Positions 24,895 to 33,824 are shown, counted from the stretch's first letter. The stretch is DNA of 35,984 nt from Alistipes sp. (GCA_017474235.1 JAFVIB010000040.1:1-35984); one strand, 5' to 3'. Made by a program: numbers and translations. Notes: generated from the sequence alone by a model not told the origin.

Positions 24895-26400
24895 TTAATC
24901 TATGTGTCTAATCTTTATAATCTTCGGGTCAGTACCGCTATTGGGCCAAGCAATTGCATCAGCCTTACCGTTTATAAACAGATAGAGGTCTGTTCCCTCG
25001 TGCATCCAGCTTGCCTTATATGTGATACCGAAATCTATTGTATTGCCTGCTCCCTCGTTATTCTTCGGATAGACCTTTATATTATACCACGCTGTCGGGT
25101 CGGCAATATATTGATTTTCATCGGTCAGCTTTACGCCATTTTTATATACCACACACTCGTAGTTACTTGTCGAAGCATCAAATGTGGGTGTCCATATCTG
25201 ACCCACAGGACCCGACATATAGAACCATATCGAGAATGCGCCTGCCTCATTGTCGCCATTGTTATACACCATTGTCGGCTCGGTTACAATATGAGGGTCT
25301 TCAGGAATATTTGTACCGTCGTCATATATATCATCCGGCAATACAGGGTTATGGTATGTCGGGTATGCCAACGAGCCATAATCCCAAGTATTTTCGTCAT
25401 CAAACTCCCAATCGGCAACCGTATAGTCTATCATCAGTCCACCCGCAAGACCTACGATATTGTAGCGATAGATAGTATTACGGACAATATTATACATACT
25501 ACCCTCAACAAATCGTCCGCCACTATACTGCCCGAATTGCAGTGCATCAGCAAAGGTCAATAGGTTGTCGGAACTATCTGTAAGCGCAACCGAGAGTGTT
25601 GTTGGCAGAGTGAGCGGGTCGGTATTCATATACTCCGGAATGTAGAGTATATACTTGCGGTCAGAGACCTTGCGGAACAGCACACCACCCGACGGCTGAC
25701 GCATTGAGCGGTACTCATTCATAGAGTTGTCACGCACAAGCTCTGCCGTACTTGCTACACTACCCCAACCGCTCGGCAGGCAGTAGCCATACCTGTTTAT
25801 AACATTTGCCGAGACACCACTCAGCTTATAGTCTGTCATCTCGTCCGACAGCACCACCTCGACCTTTGCCATAGCGCGCAGCAGCTCTATATCGCCTATA
25901 TCCTGCTGAGCCGACAGATCAAGTGTAACCTGCTCCACACCCCACATCGGAATTGCACCCAAACCATCCGATACTACGGTATATTCAAAGCTCGGATTGT
26001 CTGCCGCATTACCCTCTGGACAATTTGCATAGACCATTATCTTATAAACGCCCCCTGCTGTAAGAGTCAGATGTGATATATCGCCGACAATGCGGGTTGT
26101 TGTTCCGCCATCTACCCAAGTATAGAGGTCTTTAACCTCCCCGACTATTGAGTTATCGGCATTATGCACAACCACACGCAGGCTCTGCATATCTATCTTA
26201 TTCTCAAAATCGTCGCCACTCTCCTTTGTGTAGTCATCACTACCCCAAGTTGTACGAGTACCACTCTTTGAGAGTGAGAGTGTAAAGGCTATTCGATGCT
26301 CTCTACCGTCACCCTGCATCTGATTTTCGTCAATAGCACCACAGGCGGCAAAAATCATTGCCACCAGCCCCATAAAGATATATGCCATCGACCTAAACAC
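24895..26400 (-). CDS. Fimbrial accessory lipoprotein
   Basis: 501 residues from a GTG at 26400; the next ATG (26388) would lose the only N-terminal positive charge of the signal peptide, so GTG is preferred. Lipobox IFAAC. Residues 30-330 show the fimbrillin pattern (HRIAFTLSLSKSGTRT, MQSLRVVVHNADNSIVGEV, RAMAKVEVVLSD, NTIYRYNIVGL). A second beta domain follows from about 345. It begins 2 bp after the anchor gene and is probably a minor fimbrial subunit, comparable in place to Mfa3 or FimC. Confidence 0.72.
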   Translation of the reverse strand: MFRSMAYIFMGLVAMIFAACGAIDENQMQGDGREHRIAFTLSLSKSGTRTTWGSDDYTKESGDDFENKIDMQSLRVVVHNADNSIVGEVKDLYTWVDGGTTTRIVGDISHLTLTAGGVYKIMVYANCPEGNAADNPSFEYTVVSDGLGAIPMWGVEQVTLDLSAQQDIGDIELLRAMAKVEVVLSDEMTDYKLSGVSANVINRYGYCLPSGWGSVASTAELVRDNSMNEYRSMRQPSGGVLFRKVSDRKYILYIPEYMNTDPLTLPTTLSVALTDSSDNLLTFADALQFGQYSGGRFVEGSMYNIVRNTIYRYNIVGLAGGLMIDYTVADWEFDDENTWDYGSLAYPTYHNPVLPDDIYDDGTNIPEDPHIVTEPTMVYNNGDNEAGAFSIWFYMSGPVGQIWTPTFDASTSNYECVVYKNGVKLTDENQYIADPTAWYNIKVYPKNNEGAGNTIDFGITYKASWMHEGTDLYLFINGKADAIAWPNSGTDPKIIKIRHID

Positions 26401-26402
26401 CT

Positions 26403-27431
26403 CTATAACTCCTTATTATCAATTACCACTCTCCACGAGTTGATTATAATCTGACTTGAAACCCACTCTCCATCGTGGATAAAGAAGGTCATATTATACT
26501 CATCCTGACGGTCGAGATACTCCTGATCATCCATCGCCTTATTGTAGTTACCCTTAACAAGCAGCGCATAATCTACAATAGGCACAGAAAGTACCTTTTT
26601 ACCGTTACTTCTATTTGTCACGACTAACAACGGACGGCTATCTGTCATCAGTCGCGCCGTAGTAAGCTCGGCAACAGTCACCTGCACATCGCTTGCACGC
26701 ACAGCTGCCGACTGCGTATCTACATCGACATTACCTGTCACTATAGACCACGGGCGATACTCTATCTGCTCATCCTCAAGCAGAGAGTTGTCATAATCCA
26801 TCTTACCGTTACTATCAACAATAGTAAATTCCAACTCTGAACTATCTACAGCCTCCACTTCGCCCTTTGAGGAGGTCTGCTGCAATATTATTCTGAAGTT
26901 ATTTGTATTCTTTGTCAGCGACATAACCTCCGTATGCACGCCTGCAACATCGGTATAGTCAAGAGTCATCATACCGTGATATAGGGCACTCAAATCACTA
27001 TCTACATACGCCCCCGCACCGCTACTCTTACGCGCCATAGTACACTGCATCTGGCTGAGTGTTGTCTGACCCTCAACGGCTGTCGGCACTGTAAAGCTAC
27101 TACCATCGACACCGCACCACGCCAAGAGCGTATAGCTATCCGGCTCGAGCTCTATAACCATTGCATTGCCGGCATCCTGCAACTCTGCGGCTGGCGCAAC
27201 CTGCTGATGCACCAACACTGATTGGCTATCAAAGACATAGAGTGCCACTGACGGAACTTTTGCCTCAAAAGCATCTGCGAACTCCATATTTCGGTCATAC
27301 TTGAACTCTATTCTGTACTTTACCGAGCAGTCGCCCTGCTGATCGTATATCACTCCGCACGCCATCAGTGCAGATGCCATAAAGACAACTGCCGTCACTC
27401 TGATTTTTGCCATATAAGCAGCGATGTTCAT
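26403..27431 (-). CDS. Mfa2/FimB-like fimbrial anchor lipoprotein
   Basis: 342 residues from ATG 27431; ATG 27413 is also possible and both keep the lipobox ALMAC. A TTG-initiated longer frame is not supported. The start of the mature protein, GDCSVKYRIEFKYDRNMEFADAF followed at a distance by VALYVFD (split here), is the hallmark of the FimB/Mfa2 family. Such proteins anchor the fimbria in the outer membrane and limit its length. It follows the major subunit gene across a 120-bp gap that holds a strong hairpin. Confidence 0.82.
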   Translation of the reverse strand: MNIAAYMAKIRVTAVVFMASALMACGVIYDQQGDCSVKYRIEFKYDRNMEFADAFEAKVPSVALYVFDSQSVLVHQQVAPAAELQDAGNAMVIELEPDSYTLLAWCGVDGSSFTVPTAVEGQTTLSQMQCTMARKSSGAGAYVDSDLSALYHGMMTLDYTDVAGVHTEVMSLTKNTNNFRIILQQTSSKGEVEAVDSSELEFTIVDSNGKMDYDNSLLEDEQIEYRPWSIVTGNVDVDTQSAAVRASDVQVTVAELTTARLMTDSRPLLVVTNRSNGKKVLSVPIVDYALLVKGNYNKAMDDQEYLDRQDEYNMTFFIHDGEWVSSQIIINSWRVVIDNKEL

Positions 27432-27508
27432 CACTTCACAATTTAATTTGAACAAATATCTTCAATCTCATCCATCTCTGCACCCTACTGCGGTGCATAA
27501 ATCTTAGG

Positions 27509-27540
27509 AAGCAGTGGGAGATATCCCACCCCCACTGCTT
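27509..27540. promoter_or_regulatory. Intercistronic hairpin between major subunit and anchor genes
   Basis: AAGCAGTGGG (27509-27518) and CCCACTGCTT (27531-27540) form a perfect 10-bp stem around a 12-nt loop. On the minus strand there is no strong T-run after it, so it may be a partial terminator or an RNA-stabilising 3' end that keeps the major subunit message more abundant than the anchor message. Confidence 0.65.
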
Positions 27541-27551
27541 AAGGTTGGGTT

Positions 27552-29114
27552 TTACTCTCCCAAAACAGCATTCTGATTAACAAGTCGCCAAGCCAAAATC
27601 TTAACCTCTGATGCAATGTAAGACTCGTGATCTGCAGGATCCTCCGGATTTACAATCTCCTGCTCCATATTGTAGATAGGAGTACCGAAGCCCACAATGT
27701 TGGTAATTTTAATCTTATAGCTGTGGTTACGAACAACACCAAACTCGCCATCATTACCTGAGCCTTCTGGAGCCAAGTGTCTTACATCTACTGTGTAGTA
27801 TGTCTTACCATTCTTATAAACCTGAGCAGGGGCAATCTTTGCAAGCTCTGTTGCAATGTTTATCGTAGTATAGGTAGCACCACTCTTGCTGGACCAAACC
27901 TTAGTAGCACCAGCAGCTGAAGGGGCAAATGTAACAGTGTAACCCGCTGTTGCAACACACTTAATATCATCTTTGCTAATTGAAGTGTATGTCGTACCAC
28001 CTACACCATCATCTACACCGCTGAAGATTGTGCTTGCAAGGGTACCTGCAACAGCCTGAAGCAGAGCATCCTCGCCTGCATACTGAACACCAAGCCACTT
28101 TGCCAACTCTACAGAAGCGCTTGTACTCTTGTCCTGCAACTGTGCGATAACTACAACCTTTGTACGGTCAGCAGCTACTGCATATGTATTCTCGCCACAA
28201 TACTCAGAGTCGGCAGGTTCAGAGAGCATTTCATTCAACTTAAATTTATTGAAATCTGGACCCCAATCATTAACAGAAGTAGCCCAATAAGAACGATAGT
28301 GGGTAGGGTCATTCCAAGCAAAGCCGATAGCACCATCAGTCCAAGTAGGCTCAATATCCTTAACAATTTTTGTCTTATCCTGAGTTGATACCAAGCCCCA
28401 ATTGAGAACCTTTACCTTTACATCCTTCTCTGCTGCCTGAGCCGCGAGGTCAAAACCATCTGGCTCAGCAACTGTAAGTGTAACCTTTGAAGCCAAACGC
28501 TCTACATGCACAACTACAGGTGATGCCGAAGCTGCTGACTCTGAATTTGCCACATTAACACCCGAGATTGTCGAGGTAACTACATCCTCGCTATCCTCTG
28601 CATATACAGATGTAGCCATCACAAACTTGCCGCTTGTACTCTTGATATCACTCTGCAAACCTCTCACCTGATTCAGTGTGAGCGGTGCTCCGTCATAAGT
28701 GTAGTTCAGAATGGTAAACATCTGTGTCGGAACAGCCTCCTTATAACCGCTAATCACAACAACAGGATCTGCTACCTCCTCAATATTGGCATCTGAACTC
28801 TCCGTAGTAAATGTCAGTTCTGTTGAGTAGTAGTTTACATTTGGTCCTGTTAAAGGCTTAATTACATTTGCAGGGTTGCCGTCAGCGTCAAAGAAGAAGA
28901 ATACTGCATTCTCAACAGCATTCTCAGCGTCGCTACCCTCTTCAAAGTCAGAGTCTTCTGCACGAGAGAGATCACCGGCAGCCTTGAGCTTTACAGCCAA
29001 GTAAGATACATCACCCTCATTAGGATTGACCACCTGATTCTCGTCATTGCCTTCTGAACAACCCACAATAGTTGCCAAAGCCAAAAGGCTCAACAAAATT
29101 CTTGAAGTTTTCAT
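27552..29114 (-). CDS. Mfa1-type major fimbrial subunit (fimbrillin)
   Basis: 520 residues, lipobox TIVGC with C19. The sequence has the fimbrillin layout: an N-terminal domain beginning VSYLAVKLKAAGDLSRAEDSD, AVENAVFFFFDADGN, a central VVHVERLASKVTLTVAEP strand, and a C-terminal NHSYKIKITNIVGFGTPI followed by the AWRLVNQNAVL tail that would act as the polymerising donor strand. Such proteins are exported as lipoproteins, cleaved by a trypsin-like protease after an arginine, and assembled at the surface. Its place after the DUF3575 and DUF3868 genes is the standard order. Confidence 0.88.
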   Translation of the reverse strand: MKTSRILLSLLALATIVGCSEGNDENQVVNPNEGDVSYLAVKLKAAGDLSRAEDSDFEEGSDAENAVENAVFFFFDADGNPANVIKPLTGPNVNYYSTELTFTTESSDANIEEVADPVVVISGYKEAVPTQMFTILNYTYDGAPLTLNQVRGLQSDIKSTSGKFVMATSVYAEDSEDVVTSTISGVNVANSESAASASPVVVHVERLASKVTLTVAEPDGFDLAAQAAEKDVKVKVLNWGLVSTQDKTKIVKDIEPTWTDGAIGFAWNDPTHYRSYWATSVNDWGPDFNKFKLNEMLSEPADSEYCGENTYAVAADRTKVVVIAQLQDKSTSASVELAKWLGVQYAGEDALLQAVAGTLASTIFSGVDDGVGGTTYTSISKDDIKCVATAGYTVTFAPSAAGATKVWSSKSGATYTTINIATELAKIAPAQVYKNGKTYYTVDVRHLAPEGSGNDGEFGVVRNHSYKIKITNIVGFGTPIYNMEQEIVNPEDPADHESYIASEVKILAWRLVNQNAVLGE

Positions 29115-29156
29115 AATTGTAATGTTTTGTTTAGTTAAAAAATATTAATTGTTTGA

Positions 29157-30596
29157 TTATTTTGTCAAAAATGGTTCAAGCTCCACAAGTGCTACACTCG
29201 CCTGTGCCACGCCCTCGCGCTCGGCAATCTTAAAGAGAGTTTTTGCCCTCTGATAGTCCTCCATAAGGGCTGCATAAGCACCGCGGGCATAGACAGCCTC
29301 TGACGAGTCGCCCGCACGATTAAGATACCTCTCGGCAGCTGTCATATCTCTCTTCTGCATAGCCGAATTGGCAGCATTAAGGTTTGCAATCTCGTCATTA
29401 GGGAACATTCGCACAGCAATCTCAAAGACCTCGTGATGCTCATCGCTACCCGGCTCGTAGCTATTTGCCACAAGGTATAACTCCTCAAGGCTCAAATTCT
29501 GCGGAGCGGTAGCCATAACCTGCTTAATATCCTCAATATTGCTATAACTTCTTACTGTATATTCCACCTTATAGTCAGAGTGGCGCAGTGTCGGATAGAC
29601 AAACTTGAGCAAGAACTGATAATCCTCCGGATAGCTTGCACGAATTGCCCTATCCTTTACATCAGGCTCCTGCGGGCTATCGATAATTGCGAGTATCGAC
29701 TCTCTATTCTTAAGATTTGACTGCACAACATAGCGACGCAGCGACTCCCAATCCTCCGCCTCATAAGAGGTCGAAATAATACCATCCTCAAAGTGTTCAA
29801 GGCTCTGAACATAATTTACAAGCGCCTCTGTACGCTTCTGCGCCAAGTAGCTGTTGTGCTTATAGCTACCCTCCGGAGATGCGTAACCCTTGACTGTCAG
29901 GGCGGTAATAGTCACATCGCTATTATCCTTAACATTGTCAATAGTAGAGATAATCTTCTGCAACTCAACGGCATTATTACGATAGTCAGGTGCAATCACT
30001 GTCTGATTTACAGGGAAATCGACAAACGCCTGACCGCTAACTTCGCGGTGCTTTACCCCCTCTGCCTGTGGCTTAAGATAGACGAAGGTTGGATTATAGA
30101 CAATCTTCTCCGTAACGGTCTCGACAACAGGTGTAAAGTAGCTGCCGAGCAGCTCCTCGCCCGTACTTCCGAGCTTTGTATTACAGCAACCATATACCGA
30201 GCGATTAAAGACCAACTTTGCACCCTCCATCCACTCCTGATAAGGGAGAATAGAGTGATAGACCACCGTGTCGGGTCTATTCTTAGGGCGGAAGCTGCGC
30301 TCACTCTTACCCGTGATAGTACTCTTACCATCACGCACATAGTAGAAGTAACGCTGACGACCATACAGACCCACTGACGCGAAGTTTAGCGAGTCCTGAC
30401 CATTGACCATTGCAGGAGTAAGAAGTACTGCGCGATTTGACTTAACCTTCAGCTGGCTCAAATCGACATCCATCTCAACCACCATATAGTTTCCATTGCG
30501 CTCCAAGCGGATATTATCGACCTTAGCACCCTCAACATCGGCAAGAGCCATAAAATAAGTAGCGAGGGCAAAGAGTGTAAATACAATTCGTCTCAT
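29157..30596 (-). CDS. DUF3868/OmpA-like fimbria-associated outer-membrane protein
   Basis: 479 residues from ATG 30596; GTG 30602 is possible but less likely. A signal peptide of about 19 residues (cut near ALA-DV) precedes a DUF3868-like domain (20-175). Residues about 190-300 resemble an OmpA peptidoglycan-binding domain (VKGYASPEGSYKHNSYLAQK, RTEALVNYV), and the last 100 residues are TPR-like (NLNAANSAMQKRDMTAAERY). Genes of this type accompany the Mfa1 locus and are thought to help assembly at the envelope. It begins 11 bp after the DUF3575 gene. Confidence 0.8.
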   Translation of the reverse strand: MRRIVFTLFALATYFMALADVEGAKVDNIRLERNGNYMVVEMDVDLSQLKVKSNRAVLLTPAMVNGQDSLNFASVGLYGRQRYFYYVRDGKSTITGKSERSFRPKNRPDTVVYHSILPYQEWMEGAKLVFNRSVYGCCNTKLGSTGEELLGSYFTPVVETVTEKIVYNPTFVYLKPQAEGVKHREVSGQAFVDFPVNQTVIAPDYRNNAVELQKIISTIDNVKDNSDVTITALTVKGYASPEGSYKHNSYLAQKRTEALVNYVQSLEHFEDGIISTSYEAEDWESLRRYVVQSNLKNRESILAIIDSPQEPDVKDRAIRASYPEDYQFLLKFVYPTLRHSDYKVEYTVRSYSNIEDIKQVMATAPQNLSLEELYLVANSYEPGSDEHHEVFEIAVRMFPNDEIANLNAANSAMQKRDMTAAERYLNRAGDSSEAVYARGAYAALMEDYQRAKTLFKIAEREGVAQASVALVELEPFLTK

Positions 30597-30607
30597 AGTC
30601 ACACTTT

Positions 30608-31195
30608 TTAGAAGAGATAGACAAAATTAACAGCCAACTTTGTTGGACCAAAATAGTGGTGATTCAAATCGGTATTAACCTTACGACCGCAACCGGCACA
30701 CTCGAACTCGTCAAACACCGTATAGGCATAACCGACACCCGCCTCAAGCTCAAGATTCCAATGGCGACCCAGCACAAAGGCGTAACCATAACCTATACCC
30801 GCACCGGCAAACCAACCCTGATACCTATGAGTGGTAAGGTTTGAGAGATTTGTACCCAAGAAGTTGATGCTGTTCTTGATACCGCCAAAGTTATACTGAC
30901 CGCCGTGCAGATGGAGAGCCAAGAAGTGACCCATAAATCTGTCGCAGAGCCAATAGCGCACCTCCGGCTGCACAAGGTAGTGCTTCCAACGCTTGTCGTT
31001 TTTCATAGTCCACGCATTGAAATTACCCGATACATCAAGACTCCATCGAGGAGCCAAACCGACCTCAATACCGGCACTTATCGTAGCTGTAAGGTCATAC
31101 AAAATATTGCTCTTTATGGCAACATCATTTTGACCCTTTGCACCAAACTGTACAAGGAGTCCAAACAAGAGTAGGATATAGTATTTTGATCTCAT
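30608..31195 (-). CDS. DUF3575 outer-membrane beta-barrel protein, first gene of fimbrial operon
   Basis: 195 residues from ATG 31195; a GTG at 31201 also fits. The signal peptide ends near GAKGQ. The mature part has the alternating pattern of a small beta-barrel: NILYDLTATISAGIEVGLAPRWSLDVSGN (split here), VQPEVRYWLCDRFMGHFLALH and YGYAFVLGRHWNLELEAGVGYAYT, ending LAVNFVYLF with a terminal aromatic as in outer-membrane barrels. DUF3575 proteins are the usual first gene of Bacteroidales fimbrial loci. Confidence 0.85.
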   Translation of the reverse strand: MRSKYYILLLFGLLVQFGAKGQNDVAIKSNILYDLTATISAGIEVGLAPRWSLDVSGNFNAWTMKNDKRWKHYLVQPEVRYWLCDRFMGHFLALHLHGGQYNFGGIKNSINFLGTNLSNLTTHRYQGWFAGAGIGYGYAFVLGRHWNLELEAGVGYAYTVFDEFECAGCGRKVNTDLNHHYFGPTKLAVNFVYLF

Positions 31196-31245
31196 ATACA
31201 CTCAGAAATTTAACCTGACAATCCTAACCGCACATTCTCACGCGA

Positions 31246-31276
31246 TAAAAATAGGTAAAATTCCGCAAACTTCAAA
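31246..31276 (-). promoter_or_regulatory. Promoter of the fimbrial operon
   Basis: Minus-strand TTTG (31276-31273), 19 bp, TATTTTTA (31253-31246). The -7 box departs from TATCTTTG at the last base and is weaker than others in the window, which would fit dependence on an activator such as the AraC-type protein upstream. No flanking inverted repeats of an invertible promoter were seen. Confidence 0.6.
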
Positions 31277-31349
31277 GAAATATACAACCTATTAATTAAA
31301 TACCTTCGGACTACCCCTCCCTAAACGCCTTATTATCAACATAATACAA

Positions 31350-31387
31350 GATGTGCCGACTATAATAAATTTTATAGTCGGCACATC
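31350..31387. terminator. Strong terminator after the AraC-type regulator
   Basis: GATGTGCCGACTATAA (31350-31365) pairs perfectly with TTATAGTCGGCACATC (31372-31387), a 16-bp stem with a 6-nt loop. It separates the regulator from the fimbrial operon. Confidence 0.85.
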
Positions 31388-31405
31388 TTTATTATACTCT
31401 ATCAA

Positions 31406-32254
31406 CTACTCTTTCTCCTTACGGAACTTATTGCGGAGCTTTGTCGGAGTATCGCCCAAATACTTCTTACAGTACTCTCCAAGGTGGCTTGAAGAGGAGA
31501 AGCCGTACTTCTTTGAGATGTAGTATATCGGAGCATCAGTCTCTACCAAATCGGCAAGAATTTCATCCTTACGCTGTATGTGCATCCACACGCCCGGAGT
31601 ATAGCCCGGATAGTGACGACGGAAAATCACATTGAAGGTATTAATGTCGTAACCACAGAGCTCTGCAAGGTGGTTCAGATTACGAGCCTTAACTCTATTG
31701 CCCTCAACCATAGTGCGGAATGATACGGTATGGTCAAAGAGGTTGAAGAGCAGATTTGCCAGCACCTCAACATCGTAATAGAAGCGGAAAGTAATAAAGA
31801 GTAACTCTATAAACGACTCGTGCATATGAGCACAGCCGACACCGTCATTCATATAGCGACGCAACAGCACAATAAGCTCTGCAAGTTGCTCACTGATTGG
31901 AACTGCCTCAAACTGATACTTAAAGTCTTTATTCTCTTTTACATACTGCATCAGCGAAGCTATGTCACACGCTGCACCCGGGCGAGAGAAGTATGCCACA
32001 ACAACTGTCAAATCCTCCGCAGCTTCAATATTATAGTGTCCGCAGTGGTAACAGAAGAAGAGATTTCCGGCTACAACACTATACTTATCACACTCCTCAG
32101 AATCTACTACACAACTTCCAGAGAGTACAAATACCAAATGGTTTACATCTCCCGGCTCAATAACAAATGTCGAGCCGGCAGTATAACTCTTTTCATAAAA
32201 ACCAGCAAAAGGCTTCTTTGCTGATGGGCAAGATGGAGGACAAGGTAATTTCAT
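31406..32254 (-). CDS. AraC-family transcriptional regulator, probable fimbrial regulator
   Basis: 282 residues. The N-terminal 130 residues look like a cupin-type sensor domain (STFVIEPGDVNHLVFVLSG, GNLFFCYHCGHYNIEAAE). The C-terminal part from about 190 has two helix-turn-helix units: LAELCGYDINTFNVIFRRHY and ISKKYGFSSSSHLGEYCKKY, followed by LGDTPTKLRNK. Seven cysteines in the N-terminal part (CPPSCPS at the start, C49, C55, C68 and C71) are unusual and could bind metal or sense redox state. It is transcribed in the same direction as the fimbrial operon, with its own promoter and terminator. Confidence 0.85.
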   Translation of the reverse strand: MKLPCPPSCPSAKKPFAGFYEKSYTAGSTFVIEPGDVNHLVFVLSGSCVVDSEECDKYSVVAGNLFFCYHCGHYNIEAAEDLTVVVAYFSRPGAACDIASLMQYVKENKDFKYQFEAVPISEQLAELIVLLRRYMNDGVGCAHMHESFIELLFITFRFYYDVEVLANLLFNLFDHTVSFRTMVEGNRVKARNLNHLAELCGYDINTFNVIFRRHYPGYTPGVWMHIQRKDEILADLVETDAPIYYISKKYGFSSSSHLGEYCKKYLGDTPTKLRNKFRKEKE

Positions 32255-32305
32255 AGGATTAGTGTTTTATCTTATAATTTTATCTGTATATCATATTTAC
32301 CACCA

Positions 32306-32336
32306 CAAAGATAACTCTTTTTTTGTATTAAACAAA
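32306..32336 (-). promoter_or_regulatory. Promoter of the AraC-type regulator
   Basis: Minus-strand TTTG (32336-32333), 19 bp, TATCTTTG (32313-32306), exact consensus; the leader is about 45 bases long. Confidence 0.85.
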
Positions 32337-32439
32337 TTTTTTAGATAAATTAATCGATATTTATATGATTAATTGTTAATCTCTGTGTTAATAAAAAGTT
32401 AAATATCTGTATTGGCTTCTCTTTTTTCATTGTTTTTGC

Positions 32440-32447
32440 TACCTTTG
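32440..32447 (+). promoter_or_regulatory. -7 element ahead of small secreted protein
   Basis: TACCTTTG, a match to TAnnTTTG, ending 9 bp before the ATG at 32457. No clear -33 box at the expected spacing. The leader would be very short. Confidence 0.45.
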
Positions 32448-32456
32448 CATCGAGAT

Positions 32457-32807
32457 ATGAAACGAATACTCTCAATACTCATCATTGCCTTTATCTGCGC
32501 AGTAGCTCTATCGGATAGCCATTCTGAAGAGTTAAGAGAGTCATCTGCAATAACATACACCTCCGTTGCGGAGCTCACTGAGAGCTATCCATCTTCATCG
32601 ATGTATATCAACACCTCGCGCCAAAGCTCTTCTGTACCTATGGCGCGTCGCGTAGTGTCGCAGCACAAGCATTGCAAGATTGCCGCTCTGACAGAGCAAT
32701 CTCAGCCAAAGAATATAAGCATCTATATATCAGAATATTACAACAATCAGAACTATCTATGTTCGACACTGAGTCTTATATACCGATTAAGGAATATTCG
32801 TATTTAA
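32457..32807 (+). CDS. Small secreted protein of unknown function
   Basis: 116 residues from ATG 32457. MKRILSILIIAFICAVALSD is a signal peptide. The rest is rich in Ser, Tyr and Asn (STSSSMYIN-like stretch, then SIYISEYYNNQNYL) and I do not recognise a family. It is placed between a promoter-like box and the antiporter gene, ending 65 bp before that start; the coding status rests on the signal peptide and start context. It might also be a decayed longer gene. Confidence 0.5.
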   Translation: MKRILSILIIAFICAVALSDSHSEELRESSAITYTSVAELTESYPSSSMYINTSRQSSSVPMARRVVSQHKHCKIAALTEQSQPKNISIYISEYYNNQNYLCSTLSLIYRLRNIRI

Positions 32808-32872
32808 TACCATTCTGTTCAAGCCAACCTAAAAACAGATGTATAACACAGTTCTTCACATATAAGACAATA

Positions 32873-33820
32873 ATGGAATATATTATACTCGCCGTTGCCC
32901 TATTGGCAGTGGTGTTTGGTGCAGATAATTTGGTAAGCGGTTCGGCTGCCATTGCACGCATATTTGGAATATCCGACTTTGTAATCGGAGCTATAATTGT
33001 AGGTATCGGAACATCTTTTCCGGAGCTGATTGTCAGCTGCATAGGAGCCTTTAAGGGCAATGTCGATGTAGCCATTGGCAATGTTGTAGGCTCAAATATA
33101 TTTAACATTCTCGGCATTCTCGGTGTTACGGCACTGATATATCCCGTAGCAGTCAAGCGCGACAATATCCGCTTTGAGCTGCCACTCTGCATCGGTGTTT
33201 CGATACTTGCGACACTACTTGCATTCAACTTCTTCAATGGCAATGATGTTATTATCGACCGTATAGACGGAGCAATACTGCTGCTGTTCTTTGCGGCATT
33301 TATCTATATCAGCTTTGTCCGTGACCGCAAGAAGGGTATTACCACATCAGCAGAGGAGGAGAGACCACAGAAGCTATCTATCGCCATTCTTCGTACTATC
33401 GGCGGACTTGCAGTGCTTATCACAGGCTGTCACTTCTTTGTTGATAGTGCCGTCAATATCGCTACCGAGTGGGGTGTAAATGAGGCTTTTATCTCAATCA
33501 CACTCATCGCCTGCGGAACATCTATGCCGGAGCTTGCAGCCTCTGTCGCTGCCGCTGCAAAACGCAATACCGACCTTGCTTTGGGTAACATTGTAGGCTC
33601 AAACATCTTCAACATAACATTTATTCTCGGACTCAGTTCACAGATTACACCACTCTCGGGCGGTGGCATCACTTTTGTCGATTATACGGTGATGATTGGC
33701 GCAGCTGTGCTACTGCTTCTGATGAGTATGAATAAGAAAATCTCTCGCGCAGAGGGTGGAGTGATGTTTACAGCCTTTGTTGCATACAATATATACTTAA
33801 TATCAACACAAACCTTATAA
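32873..33820 (+). CDS. Calcium/sodium antiporter of the CaCA family (YrbG-like)
   Basis: 315 residues from ATG 32873; the reading frame is open upstream to 32672 but that part overlaps the small secreted gene and lacks membrane character. Two inverted alpha-repeats carry the ion-binding motifs GIGTSFPELIVS (45-56) with NVVGSNIFNI, and ACGTSMPELAASV with NIVGSNIFNI. Ten or so membrane segments are expected. It exchanges Na+ or H+ for Ca2+. It lies 4 bp before the Na/Pi transporter gene. Confidence 0.93.
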   Translation: MEYIILAVALLAVVFGADNLVSGSAAIARIFGISDFVIGAIIVGIGTSFPELIVSCIGAFKGNVDVAIGNVVGSNIFNILGILGVTALIYPVAVKRDNIRFELPLCIGVSILATLLAFNFFNGNDVIIDRIDGAILLLFFAAFIYISFVRDRKKGITTSAEEERPQKLSIAILRTIGGLAVLITGCHFFVDSAVNIATEWGVNEAFISITLIACGTSMPELAASVAAAAKRNTDLALGNIVGSNIFNITFILGLSSQITPLSGGGITFVDYTVMIGAAVLLLLMSMNKKISRAEGGVMFTAFVAYNIYLISTQTL

Positions 33821-33824
33821 TAAT

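Noticed and set aside
24745-25563. Plus-strand frame of 272 codons across two fimbrial genes
   Set aside because: Antisense shadow spanning a gene boundary; no sign of a protein family.
31196-31345. Invertible fimbrial promoter
   Set aside because: No inverted repeats flank the promoter and no recombinase gene is nearby.
32672-32872. N-terminal extension of the antiporter
   Set aside because: It overlaps the small secreted gene and is hydrophilic; the CaCA homology and membrane pattern begin at ATG 32873.
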